Shown here: positions 10,000-21,125 of the stretch, piece by piece
Layout: each line of letters starts with the position of its first letter
Numbering within the stretch: the stretch's first letter is position 1
Source: Balaenoptera acutorostrata
Taxonomy: Eukaryota > Chordata > Mammalia > Artiodactyla > Balaenopteridae
Reading direction: 5' to 3'
NCBI RefSeq assembly: GCF_949987535.1
Contig: NC_080078.1
Coordinates: 27,734,942 to 27,798,941, forward strand
DNA length: 64,000 nt
The notes under the pieces: generated by a model
The model's input: only the letters and a program-made list of their open reading frames with translations
Told to the model about the DNA's origin: nothing
The model's database searches: none
Translations under genes and position numbers: made by a program

Positions 10000-10199
10000 A
10001 ATAGTTGTACTGTGAGCTAAAGAAGTCCCCCAAAGCAGGTTTCCAGAAGCAGGAGGGACACAGTGTTTTGAAGTTAGGGGTCTTAAAGTCCCAGCTCCAC
10101 TACTTCTTAGTTGTACAAACTCCTTGTCGGTGAGGAGGTCAGTCTGTGTGGAATCTTGGTGAGGCAAAGTGGTTTAATAAAAATAATTAGCTTTTTAAA
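10000..10199. other. Unique sequence
   Basis: No gene recognised. Confidence 0.35.
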
Positions 10200-10204
10200 G
10201 AATT

Positions 10205-10400
10205 GATCAAACTGGAGTTCAAATCCTAGTTCCACCACTTACCAGCTGTGTGTCCTTAGGCCAGCCTCTTGACCTTCACAGCCTCAGTTTCCTCATCTGT
10301 AAAACAGCAATGAGCATATTTAACCATTCAGGATTGTTTGAGGACTAACACAATAATGGGTGTAAATTCTCTGGCATGGACATGATTATCAATGTCAAGT
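10205..10400 (+). mobile_element. MIR
   Basis: 'ttcaaatcctagttccaccacttaccagctgtgtgtccttagg', 'cctcagtttcctcatctgtaaaac' is a clear sense MIR core. Confidence 0.88.
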
Positions 10401-10484
10401 GTCATTCTTTTCTATGTTCCTCCTATATGCTCCCAATACATACGGATAAGCCCTATTTTTAGCTAATACTAATTGTATATCAGA

Positions 10485-10990
10485 AATCTGATGCTTGAAG
10501 TTAATGGAAAATCCAACTCAAGTTGCCTTGAACAGCAAAAGGCAACTTATTGACTGGGGTAAATGAACATCCCAAAGGAAGATCTGGCTTCAGACAGGAT
10601 TCGATGCATCTTACACAGATATTTTTCATCTCTCTTCTCCAAATTTCTCTTTTCTGCTTCAGTATAAGAATGACTCCCCTTATGATGCAAAATGGCTGCT
10701 AGGAGCTTGCAGAAGCCCTATTCTTCCTCCTGCAAGGCAGCAGGAACCAAGTATGACTTTCCCCAGAGCCATCTCAGATAGAGGAAAAATCTTGTTTTCT
10801 CTTCTAACAAATAGATCTCTTATCTCATTGGCTCAAAGTGTATCAGATGCACTGAACAATCAGAGTGGCTTCCTGGAGAGTGTGGACTGTTTTAAGCCAA
10901 TCAGAGCACATCCCTGGAGGTGAGGGTGGAGCTGTCTGTGTAAGAAGGGGGTGATACCCAGCTAAAAACTGCAGTTTTATTACCAAGAGG
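10485..10990 (+). mobile_element. Old interspersed repeat, family not named (copy 1 of 3)
   Basis: Starts with 'ccaactcaagttgccttgaacagcaaaaggcaacttattgactgggg', and contains 'caaaatggctgctaggagct', 'ctcattggctcaaagtg', 'gaacaatcagagtgg' and 'aagccaatcagagcacatccctgg'. The same order recurs at 25755-26310 and 28495-29090. I recognise it as a common mammalian repeat but cannot name the family with certainty. Confidence 0.55.
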
Positions 10991-11535
10991 AAAGGGGAGT
11001 GGATGTGATTTGCTTTTTTTACTTTTTACTGTCCTTCAGAATAGAATAAGAGAGTTCCCCTAGAAACCTCTAAATTGTGGTCTTATGCCATTTTAGAGGA
11101 CTTCATGGGATGCTAGATTTTAGTAGGATGTTATTTTTAACCTTTCACAGTCCTGACCCATGTATTTTGTGTCACAAAGACACAGGGACCATCATCTGGG
11201 TTGGACTCGAAGGTCTCTGGACCGTCCCAGCTGGAAGATTTCACACAGCCCCTGTAATAGTGGAAAATGTGCTCTGTTGTAAGGTAGTTAATTGGTACTA
11301 ACTGAAGCCCAGTACAACAATTTGGTGGTGATTCAGAGGAGAATGATGCTTAAGGCTTATCCATGATCCCACAAGAGTTTTGCTTTATAATTCAGTTGCA
11401 CAATTTAGTTTTTTGTAAACAGTGACTCTGATACTCCAAAATCACTATGCCAGCTCACAAGGCAGGAAATGTTCAAATAAAAGCCCGTGTTCTGGTCTGC
11501 GAGAGTTTCAATCTAATCTTTCCTGTCTGCTAGGG
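10990..11535. other. Unique sequence
   Basis: No gene recognised. A plus-strand frame 11077-11301 (74 codons) has no family resemblance. Confidence 0.4.
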
Positions 11536-11539
11536 CAGT

Positions 11540-11770
11540 GGTATTTTAGACCTGGGGAGCACCAAGGCTGCAAGTCATATGGCACAAGATGGAATCCCTG
11601 CTCCACATTTTGCTAGCTGGACCTCTGTCTTCTCATCTGTAAAATGGAGATGTTTGTGGTGTCTACTGCAAAGAGTTGTGGTGAAACTTAATAAAGTAAA
11701 GCACAATGCCTGGCACAGTGAGTGCTTAATAGCAGTTGCTATTATTGGAAGTAGTAATAGAAACCCATAG
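11540..11770 (+). mobile_element. MIR
   Basis: 'tgctagctggacctctgtcttctcatctgtaaaatggagatg', 'aaagcacaatgcctggcacagtgagtgcttaata', then 'gctattattgg' is the 3' two-thirds of MIR. Confidence 0.8.
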
Positions 11771-11794
11771 AGGGATAACAGTAACCTCAGTCAG

Positions 11795-11936
11795 TTATAA
11801 TATATGCATTTTGTGCTTCACTTTCCCCACCTATAGAATGGGGGTATTGATACCTTATAGGGTTGTTGGGAAGATAAGTGAATTCAAGTACATCATTCAG
11901 TGCCTTGGACACAGTAGGTGTTCAGGAAGGATGTAG
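11795..11936 (+). mobile_element. MIR fragment
   Basis: 'cttcactttccccacctatagaatgggggtattgataccttatagggttgttgg', then 'agtgccttggacacagtaggtgttcagg'. A second MIR directly behind the first. Confidence 0.75.
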
Positions 11937-11937
11937 C

Positions 11938-12157
11938 CCAGTGGTTCTCAACCAGGGACGATTTTGTCCCACTAGGGGCCAGTCGGTAATGCCTGGAGGC
12001 ATGTTTGGTTGTCACAGCTGATAATGAGGAGCTCCTGGAACCCAGTGTGTAGAGGCCAGGGATGCAGCTAAACATCCCACAATGCACAGGGCAGACTCCC
12101 CACAGCAAAAATTATCTGGCTCAAAATATCAATAGTGGCAGGGGTTCAGAAACTGCT
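11938..12157 (+). mobile_element. hAT-type non-autonomous DNA transposon (copy 1)
   Basis: Begins 'cagtggttctcaaccaggga' and contains 'tgcctggaggcatgtttggttgtcacagctg', 'gtagaggccagggatgcagctaaacatcccacaatgcacagggcag'. A second, more diverged copy lies at 31632-31850 with the same block order. The start is the usual hAT-Charlie terminus. Subfamily not named. Confidence 0.75.
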
Positions 12158-12384
12158 ATAGTCAGAAGCCTAAACGAGGTCATCTTTTGTTCCTTTGTGG
12201 CTTTTGTGGCTTCCCTTGGAAAGTTGTTCCCATGGGACAGAGGCCAACTATCAGAAGAGAGCCAGATTGGCCTCGTGAAGTGGGTTTTTGTTATGCTCCT
12301 TTAAAAAGTCTGTTTAAAAATAACGCTTTTTTATTTAAAAAAAAAAAACCCTCATTGTTGTAAAACACCCCATGCTCAACCACC

Positions 12385-12600
12385 TCCTGTATCTGTCTTT
12401 CCAAATCCAACCTGGGTTCAAGAGCAGCCCCATCAGTTGTGATCTTGAGCAAGTTATTACCTCTCTTAGCCTCACTTTACTCAACTGCAAAATGGCAATA
12501 ATAATACACTGGCCCCTTAGGGTTGTTGCAGGGATTCCATGAGTTAAGGTAGCAGAAGCACTTAGCACAAAGTCAGGCACCATGTGAATATGTGAGATCG
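12385..12600 (+). mobile_element. MIR
   Basis: 'cttgagcaagttattacctctcttagcctcactttactcaactgcaaaatggcaataataatac' followed by 'agggttgttgcaggg' and 'aagcacttagcacaaagtcaggcacc'. Confidence 0.88.
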
Positions 12601-13080
12601 CTCTCAGGGTCTTGGCGGTTGTTAACTCTTACATGGCATCATGACATCTGCCTTTTCCACCTTTTGTTGAAGCCTAAACATAAAAAGAGAACAGAGATGT
12701 GAAATCGTTCCCCCCCCCCAAAGTTAAAAGGAGTCATAAGCATAAGGCGGTTGTTAATATCAATTTGCAGGATGATGAGGACTGTCCTGGGAGACTCCCT
12801 CTGGTGAGGATTTCATGAATTTCAAGAGAAGAGATCTGACTCCCTGCAGAGCCTAACCTCCTCATCCTCCGCATCCTGGCGGAGATGAATACCAGACCGC
12901 TGGTTCCCTAGGAGTCTGCATCTTATTTTCTGACTGCTTCCCTTATTTCTCTCCAATTGATTTTCCATTTCATAGCAGGGGGAAAAAACACAAAGCAGAA
13001 GCAAAAAATGCATCCTCAATCCTTTACCAATTGTACTTCTTTTGACCTGATCATTTAGGAAAACAGGATGAAGACCCCAA
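12600..13080. other. Unique sequence with a C9 run
   Basis: No gene or repeat recognised. A C run sits at about 12710-12719. Confidence 0.4.
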
Positions 13081-13084
13081 GTCT

Positions 13085-13640
13085 GTGTGTGTGTGGAGTG
13101 TGTGCGTGTGTGTGCACACAGCAGTTGTGTGTCTGCATGCTAGGGTCGGGGAAGTGATCACGTGCGTGTCATTTGCGTGCTTCTAAGTACTTGTGTACAT
13201 GAGTGCATGCCTGTGCGTGCACCCACAGTTGCATATGTATCAGCATGTGTGGCTTGTGTGCCTATGTCATTATATTTGTATGTGAGAATCTCAGAATTCA
13301 TATCTAAGGCTGTACGTGTCCCTGCATGTTTGTGCTGTGTGTGCACGTGTGAGCGTGTGAGTTTTCTATTGCAAACACTCATCAGTTTTGTGTTTGTGTT
13401 CGTAAGTACATAAGTAGATGGATGTGTTTGCTTATGTGACTATTATTATGTGTGTTGGGTGCATGCAAATATTCCTACACGTAGGGACACAAGCAGGTGA
13501 ATATTTGTGCACACACTGGAGGCTGTGAATATAAGTCTGTGTTTGTGCTTGTGTGTATTTTAGTCAATATTATCAGCGACTGTGCATCTGATACGTTGGT
13601 GTGTGTTTGCAGGTGTGTGTATATGTGTGTGTGTGCATGT
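13085..13640. repeat. Degenerate TG/TGCA-rich low-complexity tract
   Basis: About 550 bases dominated by alternating purine-pyrimidine words (gtgtgtgtg, tgcatgtg, gtgcacacac, gcgtgtgtgtgc). It is too interrupted to be one microsatellite array; it looks like an old, decayed (TG)n expansion. Such tracts can adopt left-handed DNA. It creates overlapping Cys/Val-rich and His/Thr-rich chance frames on both strands (13158-13413, 13497-13785). Confidence 0.8.
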
Positions 13641-14180
13641 GAAAGAGAGGAAGAGGAGCAAAGGTCTTCAGTGGATTTTTATCTTTGTGTCCATCACTAC
13701 TTGGACCAAATATCCTCCCCACTTAGTCATCTCAGGCAAGAAACAGCAACAGCGACCATGTAAACGCAGGGGAAAAAGTGATTAGTCAATTAGTTCCTCC
13801 TTCCCCTTTCACAGTGACGACTTACAGATATTTTTTAAAATGAGAGTGTATTAAAATGTAGGGAGGAAGCTATTTTTAAAAGCTTCATTGTGTATCTGAT
13901 ATTCCCAGAAAGGCCTGGAGTCAGAAGGGCCAGACTCTCATCCAGGAATCTTGCTTCGTTTACGTTCTGACGAGTTGCACATCTGAGAGAACGTGATGGA
14001 AACCACCGGCTTAGCTGTGTGTTTGCTGATCCATGTTTAAGAGTTGCCATTTCGACGGTTTTAAAAATGATGAGGAGGATATTTTGCTGGTGCTGAAAGG
14101 CGAAGCCAGTGGATTTTAGCTCTACGGTCTCAGAAAGTTCAAATTCTATGTAGGTTTTAGCTGGCGAGGCACTTACACAT
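13640..14180. other. Unique sequence
   Basis: No gene or named repeat recognised. Confidence 0.45.
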
Positions 14181-14310
14181 TACCTAGTTTAACTTTCTTG
14201 TTGCAGGGATGAGGAAACTGAGAGTTTGTTTCTAGGGGATGGAGAGACAGCAGTGAACAAGGTAAGTTAGGTCTCTGTGGAGATTAAAACCTAGTGAGGG
14301 AAAGGAGGAC
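14180..14310 (-). mobile_element. MIR/L2 fragments
   Basis: 'ttgcagggatgaggaaactgagag' is a MIR antisense core, and 'gggatggagagacagcagtgaacaaggtaag' resembles antisense L2. Short and diverged. Confidence 0.45.
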
Positions 14311-14329
14311 ACCCCAGCCCTGCTCACTC

Positions 14330-14702
14330 AGCTTCAGACTTGTTGCTTTCTTTCTGTTCCTCTCTAAGCTTGTCCCTTCCCCAGGGCCTTTGCACTTGCT
14401 GTTCCCATTTTTTTAGAATGTTCTAGACTTCACATGGTTCACTCCTTCTTGTCATTCAGCTCTCAGCTCCATGTATTCTGTCTAAAATACTCCCCAACCA
14501 GTGCTGTCTTCATAGCCCTTCTCACTAAATAAAATGATTCCGTGTGTGTGTATCAATGTGATTATTTTTTGTTTCCCCCAACTAGAATGTGAGCTCTAAA
14601 ATGACCAGAATCATTTCTGACTTATCCACTGGCCTATACCAATTGCCTTGCATGTAGTAGACACTCCATAAGTGTTTGCTGAATGAGTAAATGGTTTAAG
14701 TA
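14330..14702 (+). mobile_element. L2 3' region
   Basis: Sense L2 in order: 'cttccccagggcctttgcacttgctgttcc', 'attcagctctcagctccatg', 'agaatgtgagctctaaaatgacc', 'attgccttgcatgtagtagacactccataagtgtttgctgaatgag'. About 370 bases covering the end of ORF2 and the 3' UTR. Confidence 0.88.
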
Positions 14703-14944
14703 AAGGAATAAATGTAGAATTTCCCAAGTCATAAGTATTATGAAGAAAATAAAACAGTGTGTTGGTCTGTCAGAGGCATTTGAGGTAAGAGCCCTGTGAT
14801 GAAGAGTCAGGCCTGTGACGAGAGAAAGGAAGGACATTGGCCTGGGGTGGGAAGGAGCTCTGTGGAGGCCTGGGTGTCTGTGGCAGGGCAGGAAAGCTGG
14901 AAGTTGCAGGGGTGAGCCAGAGACAAGAGTCAGGTGATGTCAGG

Positions 14945-15178
14945 CAGGGACCAGCAAACTCTTCCCAGGAAAGGGCCACATGGCAAATAGTTCAGGGTTT
15001 GCAAACTATATGGTTTCTGTTGTAATTGCTCAATTCTTCCATTTACAGAACGATCAGCCATAAACGATACAAAAATGAATGGGTTGTGTTCCCCCAAAAA
15101 ACCGTCTTGACAAAAACAAATGTTAGGCTGGCTTTGTTTGACCTAAGGACCCCAGTTTGCAGACCTCTGATGTTGGGC
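14945..15178 (+). mobile_element. hAT-type MITE (second family), copy 1
   Basis: 'gaccagcaaactcttcccaggaaagggccacatgg', 'gtttgcaaactatatggtttctg', 'gaccccagtttgcagacctctg'. The block order matches the better copy at 20895-21125. Non-autonomous and without coding capacity. Confidence 0.75.
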
Positions 15179-15329
15179 ACCCTAGGCTGTGGGAAAGCAT
15201 TTGTGTTTCATTCTCAAAGCATCAGGAAATCTTATGATTAGTGTCTTTGAAAACCATCATTCTAAGGAGAAGAGAACGGATGGAGCAGGAAGAAGCATAA
15301 GCACACTTCATCTCGGTTTGGGCTCAGAG

Positions 15330-15500
15330 GCAGTGGAAAGACTGCCTGAGATCAAATATCTGCTTTGCCAGCTAGGAGCTGTGTGATCTTTGGTGAGTTA
15401 CTTGCCCTCTCTGAGAGTTTCCTCACCTGTACAATAGGGATGTTATCTATCTTGTAGGTGCTTGGTGATGATTAAATGGCAGGATGGTTGTGAAAGTTCA
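15330..15500 (+). mobile_element. MIR
   Basis: 'tttgccagctaggagctgtgtgatctttggtgagttacttgccctctctgagagtttcctcacctgtacaatagggatg' is a sense MIR core. Confidence 0.85.
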
Positions 15501-15524
15501 TCCCTTGTTCCTGCGCAATCACCT

Positions 15525-15965
15525 CATGTAAGAGTTTCCCAGGGCTGCTATCACAAGTTACCACAAACTTCATGGATTAAAACAACAGAATCTGTTCTCT
15601 TGTGGTTCTGGAAGCCCAAAGTCTGAAATCAAAATGTTGGCAAGACGATATTCCCTCTGAAGTCTCTAGAGGTGAATCCTTCCTTGACTCTTCCAGCTTC
15701 TGGTGGCCCCAGGCATTCCTTCGTCTGTGGATGCATCATTCCAACCTCTGCCTCTGACTTCATATGACTTTCCTCACTGTGTTCTCTGAGTCCTTTTTTA
15801 TCTCTTATAGGGATACTCATATTTAGAGTTGACCCCAATCCATATGATCTCATCCCAGTCCTTACCTTAATTACATTTGCAAAGACTCTATTTCCAAGTA
15901 AAGCCCTATTCTGAGGTTCCAAGTGGACATGAATTTGGTGGGGGGACATTTTTCAATCCACTATT
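15525..15965 (-). mobile_element. MaLR (MLT1-like) solo LTR
   Basis: Antisense order: 'cagggctgctatcacaagttaccacaaactt', 'taaaacaacagaatctgttctcttgtggttctggaag', 'cttaattacatttgcaaagactctatttccaag', ending 'ttttcaatccacta'. This is the reverse of an ERVL-MaLR LTR of the MLT1 type, about 440 bases. A second copy is at 37290-37699. It is an LTR only, with no viral genes. Confidence 0.82.
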
Positions 15966-16184
15966 CCCCATAACCTGAAAATTCTACATTTCACGTTGGA
16001 TACTTTCTTGTCCTTCATTCTGTGAGTCCACCATCTTTTCTGAGTGACTCGCTCACCAATATGAGTTCCCAAGAATCATCCTCACTCTCTTGACCAGTCC
16101 CCCCTTCCAATCAATGGTAGTTGAATTAGGTGGTGGTTCAGTTCTTAACAACCTTGCGAAGGAGATGCTGTTTGTTCCTGAAGA
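15966..16184. other. Unique sequence
   Basis: No gene or named repeat recognised between the LTR and the old L1. Confidence 0.4.
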
Positions 16185-16636
16185 CCCAAACTGGAAACTA
16201 CCCAAATGTCCATCAACAGAGAATGCATAAACAAACTGTGACACGTCCATACAATAGAATACTCCTCAGCAATAAAAGGATCAAACAATTATTATCTGCA
16301 ACAACATAGATGAATCTCAAAAGCATTATGCTGACAGAAAGAAGACAGACACAAAAGAGGACATAGTGTATGATTTCATTCACATGAAAATTTAGATAAA
16401 GTAAAGCTAAACTATAGTGACAGAAAACAAAAAGTGACTGCTTCTGGGGTTGGGTGGGAGAGGTATTGACTTGAAAGAGTTATGAAGGAAACTTCTGGGG
16501 TGATGGATATATTCTATAGGTTGAATATAATGATGGCGACTCTGATGTATGTATCCAAACTCATCAAACTTAATTTAAATGATTGCATATTACTGCCTGT
16601 AAGTTACAACTTCAATAAAGTTGATTAAAAATAACT
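16185..16636 (+). mobile_element. Old L1 3' end (L1M-type)
   Basis: Sense old L1: 'actacccaaatgtccatcaacagagaatgcataaacaaactg', 'aatagaatactcctcagcaataaaagg', 'gattgcatattactgcctgtaagttacaacttcaataaagttgat'. More diverged than the L1 that follows it. Confidence 0.82.
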
Positions 16637-16652
16637 TTAAAAAGAGTGAAGG

Positions 16653-17578
16653 CAATCCCACTCCTGGACATATAGCTGGAGAAAACCATAATTAAAAAAG
16701 ATATATGTACCCCAGGGACTTCCCTGGTGGTGCAGTGATTAAGAGTCCGCCTGCCATTGCAGGGGACATGGGTTCGATCCCTGGTCCAGGAAGATCCCAC
16801 ATGCCATGGAGCAACTAAGCCCATGCCCCACAACTACTGAGCATGAGCCCTAGAGCCCATGAGCCACAACTACTGAAGCACATGCGCCCTAGAGCCCATG
16901 ATCTGCAACAAGAGAAGCCACCGCAATAAGAAGCCCACATACCTCAAAGAAGACCCAACGCAGCCAAAAAAAAAAAAAAGTTACATGATACATGTACCCC
17001 AATGTTAACTGCAGAACTATGTACAATAGCCAGGACATGGAAGCAACCTAAATGTCCATCAACAGAGGAATGGATAAAGAAGATGTGGTACATATATACA
17101 ATGGAATATTACTCAGCCATAAAAAAGAATGAAATAATGCCATTTGCAGCGACATGGATGGACCTGAAGATTGTCATACTGAGTGAAGTAAGTCAAACAG
17201 AGAAAGACAAATATCATATGATATTGCTTATATGTGGAATCTAAAAAAAACTGGTACAAATGATTTATAAAACAAAAATAGAGTCACAGATGTAGAAAAC
17301 AAACTTGTAGTTACCAAGGGGGAAAGGGTGGAAGGAGGGATAAATTGGGAGATTGGGATTGACATATACATACTACTATATATAAAATAGATAACTAATA
17401 AGAACCTACTGTATAGCACAAGGAACTCTACTCAATACTCTGTAATGACCTATATGGGAAAAGAATCTAAAAAAGAGTGAATGTATGTATATGTATAACT
17501 GATTTACTTTGCTGTACAGCAGAAACTAACACAACATTGTAAATCAACTCTACTCCAAGGAAAATTAATTTAAAAAAT
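16653..17578 (+). mobile_element. 5'-truncated L1, split by a SINE
   Basis: L1 ORF2 end and 3' UTR. The C-terminal ORF2 reading frame is still visible at 17002-17244 (Trp-Tyr-Ile-Tyr-Thr-Met-Glu-Tyr-Tyr-Ser-Ala-Ile, ending in the usual Cys-Gly-Ile stop). The 14 bp perfect target-site duplication 'aaaaagagtgaagg' lies at 16639-16652 and 17579-17592. A SINE sits inside at 16715-16986, so the order of insertion is L1 first, SINE second. Confidence 0.92.
16715..16986 (+). mobile_element. CHR-type SINE nested in L1
   Basis: Starts 'gggacttccctggtggtgcag', box B 'ggttcgatccc' near 16771, ends in A14. Target-site duplication 'gatatatgtacccca' (16700-16714) and 'gatacatgtacccca' (16987-17001) has one mismatch. 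The L1 reading resumes directly after it. Confidence 0.93.
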
Positions 17579-17592
17579 AAAAAGAGTGAAGG

Positions 17593-18870
17593 AACAATGA
17601 GGGGACGTTGAGTGTCTTCTATAAGGGGTTTAACATGTGTGTATACATGTATGTTTGTATAGAAATGGGCATTGAGTTGAGGAAAGGACGTAAGCATTGG
17701 GCTGAAAGTTAGACTAAAAACTCTTAAAGATCCATCCAGCTCTCATAGTATATGACACTCCAACATCAACAGGATATGTTGGTTGCTGGGTATTATCCTC
17801 CATGGGTCATCTCTCTTGACCCCCGAGATAATGTCAAAGACCCTCAGAGAGCATTAGAACTCACATTCAGAGCAGGCTCCTTGAGTGATCAACTTCCAAC
17901 TGTCAAAGTTCTGGCTTGCAGTTAACTCATTGAAGCCATTTTCTTCCTCAATATGAATCAACAGCCTTTTCTTATCATCCCTGTACACATTTTACATCCA
18001 AAGGCATTTTTTTAATCCAAAAAAGATTGTGTTATTAAAGTTTTGTGTGAAGCTGTGATTGCCATCCTTGGAACTGAAGATGCAATCAGGGGACAGAATT
18101 GATGCCTTATAATTCAATGAATGGATTGCTTCTGTGGTAATTTCTTCAGTAATTACTTGTGTAAACTGTGTGTTTCTGTAATTGAAACTCTACAGTGTGG
18201 GGTAATTTATCAAAATCTATAATTTATTATAGCTTTTCCATTTTGTCTCTTGGTTTCTCTACTTGTCCTCATTAGAATGTTGTCCCCTCACCACCACTTC
18301 AGTCCATCATAACCGTTTAGATGAGAAGGCAAAAACATACATTGCATTTGGGAAAAACGTTCTGACGGACTTAGATGGAAGTTTAAAATCCATTTTCTAA
18401 AGGACACAATTGTTATTGTCGTTTGCAATATGTGTTTTCTGACAGATTCCAGGATGTGATTTATGAAATGGTTTTGAAGAGATTGTCTACTTCAAGAGTC
18501 TAGATAATAACACAGTTTTTCTCTTATGGTCACCAAGTATTCTGAGTGTGTCTCACGTTTGTTCACAAAAGCCCGGAGAGGGAGGCAGGGACTGATGTGT
18601 GGGTTTTGCTAGCAGAGGACATTGAATCACAGAGCCTTCTGAGAGAAAAGCTGTGTCTCCTGACCTGAGGAATTGCCATGGGGCCATGGGAGGGAGCAGC
18701 TGTTAGAGAATCCCATTCCAAGCCCATGCTAAAGCCGCGCTAATAAAGGCCCAGGAGCTGTCCATGGTGCTGATCTCTGTTTCCTCTCCAGTAGATTATC
18801 AAGCAAAGTAGTGTGTGCTGCTGGAAGGACCCTAAAGTCAAAGACAATTGAGAGAAACTTCCATAATCTA
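17593..18870. other. Unique sequence; candidate conserved element at about 17990-18260
   Basis: No named repeat and no gene. 17990-18260 is AT-rich with repeated homeobox-like strings ('cagtaattacttg', 'ggtaatttatc', 'ctataatttattatagc', 'ttataattcaatgaatgg') and no simple-repeat structure, which resembles deeply conserved non-coding DNA. Evidence is compositional only. Confidence 0.3.
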
Positions 18871-19084
18871 ACATATGTTTAAAGCAAACTTTAGTTGTTT
18901 CAACACCAGAATGAAGCACAGGAAAGAAGAAAAGTAGTAGAAAACATTTGCTCTCCCACCACCAAAGTCTACTGTTAGTATTTTGACATGGTTTCTTCCA
19001 GTATTTTTTTCTCTGCATAGTTTCTGTGTTACTTGATATTGTTTCACATTGCATATGTAATTTCTCCATGGCATTCAAAATAAG

Positions 19085-19515
19085 AAAAATATAGTTTTAA
19101 ACCTTTCTTCAGGATTTTTGAGTTATAGTTTTCACATGGTAAAGTTTACCCATTTTAGTGCATAAGTCTCTGAATTTTGACACACGTGTACCACCACCAT
19201 AATCAAGACATAGAACAGCCCCACTGTCACCAAAAATTTCCTCATAAACCTTTTAAATCATCCTTTCTCCCCACTCCTAGACCCTGATAACCACTGATCT
19301 CTTTTTCTGTCCTTAGACAAATATTATTTTGATAACTCATAATACTACAATAAGTAGGTATACTATATTTTCTTAATTTTGTCTCTGTAAAATATTTAGT
19401 TTATTCTATTTTTTTCCTATCATAAATAATACTGCAATGAATATTTTTGTGTATAGAGCTTTTCCATAATCTTAAGTAATTACCTTATTATGGAATTCCA
19501 GGAATGAGATTGATG
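19085..19515 (-). mobile_element. Old L1/HAL1-type 3' fragment
   Basis: 'tttgagttatagttttcacatggtaaagtttacccattttagtgcataagtctctgaattttgacacacgtgtac', 'cctgataaccactgatctc', 'aataatactgcaatgaatattttt' is an antisense old LINE1 3' region. Strongly diverged. Confidence 0.7.
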
Positions 19516-19619
19516 CATGAGAGATTAGGAAAATTTTGAAGCTTGACTCTAGAACCAGACACCAAATTAACACTCTTGATACTGAAAATCTGGAGGAACT
19601 ATTTATAAAAACTTCATAG

Positions 19620-19937
19620 GAAAGTCCCTGGTGGCGCAGTGGTTAAGAATCTGCCTGCTGATGCAGGGGACATGGGTTCAAGCCCTGGTCCAGGAAGATC
19701 CCACATGCCGCGGAGGAACTAAGTCTGTGCGCCACAACTACTGAGCCTGTGTGCCACAACTACTGAAGCCCACACACCTAGAGCCCGTGCTCTGCAACAA
19801 GAGAAGCCACCACAATGAGGAGCCCATGCACCACAAGGAAGAGCAGCCCCCCTCGCCACAACTAGAGAAAGCCCGCACGCAGCAACAAAGACCCAACTCA
19901 GCCAAAAATTAATTAATTAATTAATTAAAAACAAAAT
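19620..19937 (+). mobile_element. CHR-type SINE
   Basis: Head 'gtccctggtggcgcagtggtt', diverged box B 'ggttcaagccc', tail (ttaa)n then A-rich. Target-site duplication 'aaaacttcatag' at 19608-19619 and 19938-19949. The head has lost the usual 'ggcttcc' start. Confidence 0.92.
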
Positions 19938-19949
19938 AAAACTTCATAG

Positions 19950-20350
19950 TACAGGGGAGAGAATTTGGAATGTGCAGTAGGACAACACTAGTGTTAGAAA
20001 CCAGCATTTCCAATCATGCCACAATTCAACTTAGTCTTCAACAACTTCTCAGACATGTTTAAACATCTTAGCTTGACATTCAAAGTTTTTTATCATCTGC
20101 CCTATGTCTATTTTGCCTCACCCCCCCCTCCATCGTGATCTATATGTACTGATCTATGGTACAGTATACTCTATATGCACCTCTACTTGTGCTTCTAAGT
20201 GTGCCACCTTCTCTTATAGTTCCTGTCTTTGGACGTATTTGTCCCCTTTCTGAAAAAACCTCCTTCCGCCTCCACTTTTCCAGCTTTCTTAACCATCCCT
20301 TAGTGCTAGGCACCTTTGCTTTGTGCTCCCACAGTCCGTTCTGCTTATCT
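19950..20350. other. Unique or weakly L2-like sequence
   Basis: The T/C-rich stretch 20050-20350 vaguely resembles sense L2 upstream of the 3' UTR but too weakly to call. Contains a C run at 20121-20129. No gene. Confidence 0.35.
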
Positions 20351-20894
20351 CTGTGTTAGGACTCATTCATTTATACCCTCAACAATTATATATTAAGAGT
20401 CTACAATATGCAGGGCACAGAGGACATGGTAGTGAATGAGAGAGACACAATCCTGTCAAATGGAAAATGACATTCTTACAGCAAAGGAGATGATACTGGA
20501 GCAGAGACCTGAGAAATGAAAAGAAAGAGCCATAGGAATAGATGGGTGGAAAGTGTTTTAGGCAGATGGCAAAACAAGTGCAAAGACCCTGAAAAGTGAA
20601 ATGCTTGGCTTATTTGAGGAACAGTAAAAAGGCTGTATGACTGGAGTTTGGTGAGTAAGAAAAAAAAGTTGCAGGAAATAAAGTTAGAGAGGAAGGTAGG
20701 TCCTGATCATGTAGGTCATGACACAGTGTGGCTTTTATTGCAAAATATGATTGAATAATTAGAGTTTTTAATTAGGAGAGTGACAAGATATGATTTGTAT
20801 TTAAGAACATCATTCTGACTTCTGGGTGAAGAAGAGGGAAAATAATAGAAGACTACCATGTAGGAGACCATGGCAGTCACATGGGTATGAAACA

Positions 20895-21125
20895 ATGATG
20901 ACTTAGGCCAGCAGTCAGCAAACTTTTTCTGTAATGGGCCAATTGTAAAAATTTTAGATTTTGTGGACCAAATGGTTTCTGTAACAACCACTCAGTTCTG
21001 CCATTGCAGCATGAAAGCAGCCACAGACAATATACAAATGAATGAGGTGGCTGCTTTCCAATAAAATGTTATTTACAAAAACAGATGGTGGGTTGGGTTT
21101 GGCCCAAGGGCTTTTTGAGCTCTGT
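20895..21125 (+). mobile_element. hAT-type MITE (second family), copy 2, nested in L2
   Basis: 'cagcagtcagcaaactttttctgtaatgggcc', 'cattgcagcatgaaagcagccacagacaatatacaaatgaatg', 'ataaaatgttatttacaaaaacag', 'ggtttggcccaagggc'. Same family as 14945-15178. Confidence 0.8.

Noticed and set aside
13162..13785. Cys/Val-rich frames that look like small secreted proteins
   Set aside because: Product of TGTG/TGCA repeats read in frame; present on both strands.
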